Shown here: one piece after another, positions 60,096-64,000 of the stretch
Position numbering within the stretch: position 1 is the first letter of the stretch
Layout: every line of letters begins with the position of its first letter
From: an uncultured Acidimicrobiales bacterium
GTDB taxonomy: Bacteria; Actinomycetota; Acidimicrobiia; Acidimicrobiales; SZUA-35
DNA: 64,000 nt
Assembly: GCA_938002965.1 (NCBI GenBank)
Contig: CALKZY010000028.1
Coordinates: 1-64,000, forward strand
Direction: 5' to 3'
Position numbers and translations under genes: made by a program
The notes under the pieces: model-generated
The model's input: only the letters and a program-made list of their open reading frames with translations
Told to the model about the DNA's origin: nothing
The model's database searches: none

Positions 60096-60470
60096 CTAGG
60101 CCGGATGATGCTCGCCACAACGGGTCGGAAACCGGCACCGGCAAGACTCGACCCGTTCCAAGTCGGCAATCATGACATCCAGCTCCTGACGTAGATTCCG
60201 CAGCTGTTCGAGGCGGCTAGTTACAAGCGGCTGCCAGGCTTGATCGGCGCCGTTCATCATCTGACCGATCTGTTCCAGGCTGAAGCCGAATCGTTGAGCC
60301 CGTTTCACGAAGCGGGCCGCGGTTACGGCACCAGCATCAAACCGTCTCTGCCCGCCGACCCGCTCGACAGTGGTGACCAGGCCCAGCTCGTCGTAGTAGC
60401 GCAGGGCCGACACCGACACACCGGTACGCTCAGCCAACTCGCCGATGGAGAACACTTCAACAGCAACCAT
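60096..60470 (-). CDS. MerR-family transcriptional regulator
   Basis: A 124-residue MerR regulator. The winged helix (VFSIGELAERTGVSVSALRYYDELGLV, about 5-31) is followed by the RFDAGAVTAARFVKRAQRFGFSLEQIGQMM dimerisation start and a coiled coil (about 85-115). The tail ends with a Cys-containing segment (SCRCRFPTRCGEH), which could bind a metal. The ATG at 60470 lies inside the last codons of the upstream gene (14-bp overlap), so the two are translated together. It is likely a metal or redox sensor, by inference from the Cys tail and the partner gene. Confidence 0.9.
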   Translation of the reverse strand: MVAVEVFSIGELAERTGVSVSALRYYDELGLVTTVERVGGQRRFDAGAVTAARFVKRAQRFGFSLEQIGQMMNGADQAWQPLVTSRLEQLRNLRQELDVMIADLERVESCRCRFPTRCGEHHPA

Positions 60471-60795
60471 TTGGCTTCTCCACTGCCAACATGGTGACGA
60501 CGCCGTCACCGCTCGGTTCAACCGAACGGATCTCCAGATGGCACCCGGCTTGATCCACCTCAACCAACAATCGGAGAAAGCTGCAGCACGCTCTCTCGCG
60601 AACGGCCAGTTCGCGAACCCGTCTCTCCAGTACGAGCGGAAACATCATGCGAGTGACTCCGGAATCGGAGCTCACCGCAAGGGCCTGCCTTCGAATCTCG
60701 CGCCACTCATCGACGCGGTCAGACGCATCGTCGGCTGACAGGGTGCACAGCACCTCGGGCTGCTCATCAACTGCTTTTGCCGCTTGTTCACGCAT
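60457..60795 (-). CDS. Small Cys-containing partner of the MerR regulator
   Basis: A 112-residue protein of the type often found next to MerR-like regulators in actinobacteria. The visible pattern is CTLSADDASDRVDEWREI, then VRELAVRERACCSFLRLLVEVD with an adjacent Cys-Cys pair, then a strand ending the domain. It may bind a metal such as mercury through the two Cys residues, or act as a co-sensor; no enzymatic motif is seen. It overlaps the MerR gene by 14 bp and is the first gene of the operon. Confidence 0.8.
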   Translation of the reverse strand: MREQAAKAVDEQPEVLCTLSADDASDRVDEWREIRRQALAVSSDSGVTRMMFPLVLERRVRELAVRERACCSFLRLLVEVDQAGCHLEIRSVEPSGDGVVTMLAVEKPNGCC

Positions 60796-60856
60796 ACAGC
60801 GATGCTACGACCTCAAGTCAACCTGAGGTCAAGGCTGGGGCGTAGCCACCTACGCT

Positions 60857-61576
60857 TTAGTCCCCGCCGAAGGCCGAGCTGGGAAGATCTTTGGTGCCGT
60901 CGGCGATGGCCGAAACGATTACTTCGGCCACATGATCGGGGCGGAGCCCGGAAGGGAACTTGGGTGCCTTGCCTTCGATCGCCCGGTCGGCCAAACCGGT
61001 TTCCGTGTGACCAGGACGAGCATCGATCACGCGGATCTTGCGTCGCCGGGCCTCGCGGGCCAACGCCTCGTCGAACGATCGCACCGCGGCCTTTGACGCC
61101 CCGTAGGCAGCCATTCCCGGCAGATTCTGTTCGGCGATAACACCGGAGATGTTTACCAACACGCCGCCCTCGGTCATCCGGGGGAGGGCCGCCTTGGCCA
61201 GCATGACCGGCACAAACGTGTTGGTCATAAACAGCTCTTCCATGGCGTCAAGCGACAGTTCATCAACTGGGCCAAAGGCCACCACACCGACGGCGTTGAC
61301 CACAATGTCGAGTCCGCCTCCGTGGCCGACGGCCGTTGCCACCACCTCCGAGCAGGCGTCGGGCTCTCGCAAGTCTCGAGCCACTAGTTGGCCCGAGATG
61401 TCAAGCGCCTCAAGTCGTTCGGCGGAGCGTGCCACCAGCGTGAGGGCAACACCCTGATCGGCCAATCGGGAGGCAACGGCTGAGCCCAGACCACCGGTAG
61501 CGCCGGTTATCAGGGCCGAGCGACCCGAAAGGCTGGGCGAGTCAGCAACTGGTCGAGGTTTGGCTTGTTCGGTCAT
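60857..61576 (-). CDS. Short-chain dehydrogenase/reductase
   Basis: A 239-residue SDR enzyme. The cofactor-binding TGATGGLG motif (about 25-32), the NAVGV (NAG-like) segment (about 90), the catalytic Ser and Tyr in ISGVIAEQNLPGMAAYGASKAAV (YxxxK about 154-158) and IRVIDARPGHTETGL are intact. An AGGAG ribosome binding site lies 5 nt before the ATG at 61576. It follows the DUF2071 gene (61585-62379) by 8 bp, so the pair is an operon. The substrate is unknown. Confidence 0.93.
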   Translation of the reverse strand: MTEQAKPRPVADSPSLSGRSALITGATGGLGSAVASRLADQGVALTLVARSAERLEALDISGQLVARDLREPDACSEVVATAVGHGGGLDIVVNAVGVVAFGPVDELSLDAMEELFMTNTFVPVMLAKAALPRMTEGGVLVNISGVIAEQNLPGMAAYGASKAAVRSFDEALAREARRRKIRVIDARPGHTETGLADRAIEGKAPKFPSGLRPDHVAEVIVSAIADGTKDLPSSAFGGD

Positions 61577-61584
61577 ACGATCTC

Positions 61585-62379
61585 CTAAGGGGTGGCGGTA
61601 TTGGAGGTGTCCGGACGAGGTGAAGCAGCGACACTTGCCGGCAGCGCTGTGAACCATCCCACCTGGACATCAACGCCGGGCGAGTACAGGGAGTGCGGTG
61701 CACCGGCCGGCGCGGATAGCCCGGCCGCTTCGACCAGGTTCTGCTGAATGTCGAAGTTGTCGATTTGGTGCAGCGGCCAGCGGGCGTGATCGACTGAGCC
61801 GTGCATTAGTCGGCCACGGCGTCGAGTGATCAGGCCCCAGCGAGCAGTAAGGAAGTGCTCCAGCGGACCAACTTCGATGTCCCCCAAGGGTTGGCCCACC
61901 TCAAACTCGATGCGACAACCGGGTCGGGTGTCAACACCGGTTCTCGGCCATTGGCGCTTCATCTGATAGGTGTGAGATTGACCATCGAACTCGTGGCCGC
62001 CGGGCCCGAAACAGTACGGCAGGGAGAACACGCTTCGAGCCACCCCGGCAATGGCCGAACGAGGCACATCAAGCGAGAAGAACCAAACGGCTCGACGCCC
62101 TAGCCGGTCAACGACGTAGGTCCTGACGTTGATCTCCACGAAGCTACCCAGATACGGCACCGGTGGAGTGGGACCTAACTGGACCCTTCGCATGTGAAAT
62201 GGAATTAGGCCGACCCAGGCCGAGCCGTCGAACTGATCCACCTGTAGTTCGGCAGGGAGCAGTCGTTGAACTTCGTCCACCGGATAACGCCAGTGGAAAT
62301 AGGCCAGCTGGTCCCAGCGTTGTCGCAGTACGGTGCGCTGGGTCCAAGGTGGCGGATCGGGGGTGATGGAATCGATCAT
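61585..62379 (-). CDS. DUF2071 (YqjF-like) protein, copy 2
   Basis: A 264-residue DUF2071 protein, paralogue of 54960-55778. Shared motif order: AYFHWRYPVDEVQRLLPAELQVDQFDG, WVGLIPFHMRRVQL, VEINVRTYVVD, RRAVWFFSLD and LPYCFGPGG. Sequence identity looks moderate, so the copies may be old. It is first in an operon with the SDR gene; the pairing suggests a joint role in modifying a small molecule. It is divergent from the histone-deacetylase-like gene. Confidence 0.87.
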   Translation of the reverse strand: MIDSITPDPPPWTQRTVLRQRWDQLAYFHWRYPVDEVQRLLPAELQVDQFDGSAWVGLIPFHMRRVQLGPTPPVPYLGSFVEINVRTYVVDRLGRRAVWFFSLDVPRSAIAGVARSVFSLPYCFGPGGHEFDGQSHTYQMKRQWPRTGVDTRPGCRIEFEVGQPLGDIEVGPLEHFLTARWGLITRRRGRLMHGSVDHARWPLHQIDNFDIQQNLVEAAGLSAPAGAPHSLYSPGVDVQVGWFTALPASVAASPRPDTSNTATP

Positions 62380-62481
62380 GACTTCAATCTTCTTTCGGCA
62401 CGAGTGGCGGCACTGGATTCGATTCCTGTACTAACGGTGTCCGATTTCACCCCGACCGCACACCTTGGCGACACTCTTGGC

Positions 62482-63549
62482 ATGGACATCTTCCGCAGCG
62501 TGGATCATCGGGCCCATCACGTCCTGGAATTGGACGGAGGTCGCCTAGTCGACTCCTGGGAAGGCCCGGACCGAGCCGACATTGTCGACCAGGCCTGCGA
62601 TGACGCCGGTTTTACGGCCACCGAGGTGGAGACGTCATCCTCGTTCGATCGAGAATTGGCCGTGCGGGTCCACGATCCAGGCTATGTGGCGTTTCTGGAG
62701 TCGGCCCATCGACGCTGGGTGGATCAAGGCCACACCGAGCCGTGCGCCATGGCTTTCGGCTGGCCGGCCCGACGTTTCCGAGACGTGCTGCCTCAAACCT
62801 TGGAGGCTCAGATCGGCTACTACAGCTTCGCTGCTGACTGCTCCATTGGGGCCGACACCTGGACCGCCGTGACCTCCTCAGCGGCCACAGCTATCGCCGC
62901 CGCCGACCATGTCGTCACCGCCGCCGGGACGGCGTCGGCTCCGGTTGCCTTCGCCCGATGTCGCCCACCGGGTCACCATGCGTCCCGCGACCAGTTCGGC
63001 GGCTACTGCTATTTGAACAACTCGGCCCTGGCTGCCCAGCGACTTCGGGACAGCGGTGCCGGGCGGGTGTCGATTGTTGACGTCGACTACCACCACGGCA
63101 ACGGCACGCAGGACATCTTCTATCGACGGGCCGATGTCCTGCACACCTCTATCCATGGGGACCCGATCGAAGAGTTCCCCTATTTTCTGGGCTACGCCGA
63201 CGAGACAGGTGAGGGACCCGGTGTGAACGCCAACCGGAACCTTCCGCTAGCGAGGGGCTCAGAGGCCCAGACCTGGTTCGAGGCCCTGGACTCTGCCCTG
63301 GATTGGGCCACCGGAGGAGGTGGCAGTGGGGAACCGGCCGACGCTTTGGTCATTCCGCTCGGGCTCGATACCTATGTCGACGATCCCATCAGTCACTTCC
63401 GACTCCAAAGCCACGACTACCTGGAGTTAGGGCGCCGCTTGGCAGGAGCCGCACTTCCAACCGTGATTGTTCTGGAGGGTGGCTATGCCACCGAAGCCTT
63501 GGGCCTCAACACGGTAAACGTGTTGACCGGCTACAGCGATTCGGTCTAG
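62482..63549 (+). CDS. Histone-deacetylase-like amidohydrolase (acetylpolyamine type)
   Basis: A 355-residue member of the arginase/deacetylase superfamily. Catalytic residues appear in CRPPGHHASRDQFGGYCYLNNSALAAQ (paired His), VDVDYHHGNGTQDIFY (Asp and His zinc ligands) and LGLDTYVDDPISHF (Asp). The bacterial acetylpolyamine amidohydrolase group shares GGYCYLNN and the HGDPIEEFPYFLGYADETGEG loop. The start at 62482 (MDIFRSVDHRAHH) was chosen because the region upstream overlaps the divergent DUF2071 gene. A role in acetylpolyamine deacetylation or protein deacetylation is likely. Confidence 0.92.
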   Translation: MDIFRSVDHRAHHVLELDGGRLVDSWEGPDRADIVDQACDDAGFTATEVETSSSFDRELAVRVHDPGYVAFLESAHRRWVDQGHTEPCAMAFGWPARRFRDVLPQTLEAQIGYYSFAADCSIGADTWTAVTSSAATAIAAADHVVTAAGTASAPVAFARCRPPGHHASRDQFGGYCYLNNSALAAQRLRDSGAGRVSIVDVDYHHGNGTQDIFYRRADVLHTSIHGDPIEEFPYFLGYADETGEGPGVNANRNLPLARGSEAQTWFEALDSALDWATGGGGSGEPADALVIPLGLDTYVDDPISHFRLQSHDYLELGRRLAGAALPTVIVLEGGYATEALGLNTVNVLTGYSDSV

Positions 63550-63584
63550 CCGGGGATTATCAACTGGTCGGATCGTTTGCACGC

Positions 63585-64000
63585 CTAGCGGTTGGGGTAG
63601 ATCACTCGGATCAAGACAACCCCGACTCCGACAGCCACGAGCTGGGCCACGATGAACCCAGGTGCCGATGCCGGTTCGATCCCGGCGAACGTGTCACTGA
63701 ACACCCGGGAGACTGTCACCGCCGGGTTGGCGAAGCTGGTCGAAGACGTGAAGTAGTAGGCACCGGCGATGTAGCCCCCGACCGAGAAAGCCGCCAGTCG
63801 TGACGGGTGGCCGGCTCCACCGGCTCGGACCACTCCGAAAATGACCAGTAGTAATCCGACCGTAGCGACGCCTTCGGCAAAGACCAGGTTGCCCGATGAG
63901 CGGTCGGTGGTCGACCAGTTGACTACTGAAAGGTCGAACATCATGTTGGCGACCATGACGCCGACGATTCCTCCGACCGTCTGCACCACGGCATATAGCA
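63585..64000 (-). CDS. Aquaporin/MIP-family channel, partial
   Basis: The C-terminal part of a MIP channel that continues beyond the right edge; about 138 residues are visible. The second NPA box appears as SFANPAVTVSR, with a following FAGIEP and a C-terminal hydrophobic helix (FIVAQLVAVGVGVVLIRV). Earlier segments include YAVVQTVGGIVGVMVANMM and SRLAAFSVGGYIAGAYYF. The first NPA box is expected outside the window. Water, glycerol or metalloid transport cannot be separated from this fragment. Confidence 0.9.
   Translation of the reverse strand, partial: LYAVVQTVGGIVGVMVANMMFDLSVVNWSTTDRSSGNLVFAEGVATVGLLLVIFGVVRAGGAGHPSRLAAFSVGGYIAGAYYFTSSTSFANPAVTVSRVFSDTFAGIEPASAPGFIVAQLVAVGVGVVLIRVIYPNR

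Overview
The window comes from a high-GC actinomycete, most likely an Acidimicrobiia-like lineage (an inference from gene content, not a phylogeny). The signs are the ffs-dnaX-ybaB-recR neighbourhood, a DivIVA-type coiled-coil protein, crotonyl-CoA carboxylase/reductase, two luciferase-like (probably F420-dependent) proteins, long Thr/Ser-rich exported linkers, and many genes with a TAnnnT box 6-7 nt before an ATG or GTG, as expected for leaderless transcripts.

Bases 81-8398 are an integrated actinomycete conjugative/replicative element (AICE, pSAM2-like). A 56-bp perfect direct repeat (81-136 and 8343-8398) marks its ends; the right copy is the 3' part of an intact tRNA-Ser(GGA). The backbone on the plus strand is a small ORF, a TraB-like DNA translocase split into two genes, a membrane protein, a rolling-circle Rep, a small accessory protein, Xis and a tyrosine integrase. 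A divergent XRE regulator overlapping a CutA1-like gene faces this operon across a five-copy, 20-bp-periodic operator/iteron array. Unknown genes lie at both ends.

Bases 8400-33300 are mostly core chromosome: SRP RNA, a CAP-domain surface protein, dnaX/ybaB/recR, a thiolase, a DivIVA-like protein, Ccr, a PAS-GGDEF-EAL protein, xseA/xseB, a polyprenyl diphosphate synthase, a NarL-type two-component pair, prfC, a Thr-rich membrane protein, an MFS transporter and tRNA-Ala(TGC).

Bases 33300-44100 are mixed: two peptidoglycan-targeting proteins without signal peptides next to an unknown gene, then a cupin, an aldo/keto reductase, an RRM protein, a GAF-GGDEF-EAL protein, a P-loop-kinase/luciferase-like fusion, an aldehyde dehydrogenase with a DUF1185 partner, and a VanZ-like protein.

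Bases 44236-50377 hold the most interesting locus: five tightly coupled minus-strand genes that look like a minimal type IV secretion apparatus (small two-helix pilin-like protein, anchored extracytoplasmic protein, VirB6-like polytopic protein, SCO6880-like protein, VirB4-like ATPase). Divergent from them are an M15 D,D-carboxypeptidase and a 59-residue single-pass membrane protein. No relaxase, coupling ATPase or integrase lies nearby, so this may be a domesticated secretion or surface machine.

Bases 50400-64000 carry an ECF sigma factor with a very large membrane-anchored anti-sigma-like protein, an amidase, two DUF2071 paralogues, an SGNH hydrolase, a luciferase-like oxidoreductase, an ankyrin protein, a MerR regulator with a Cys-containing partner, an SDR enzyme, a histone-deacetylase-like amidohydrolase and a partial aquaporin running off the right edge.
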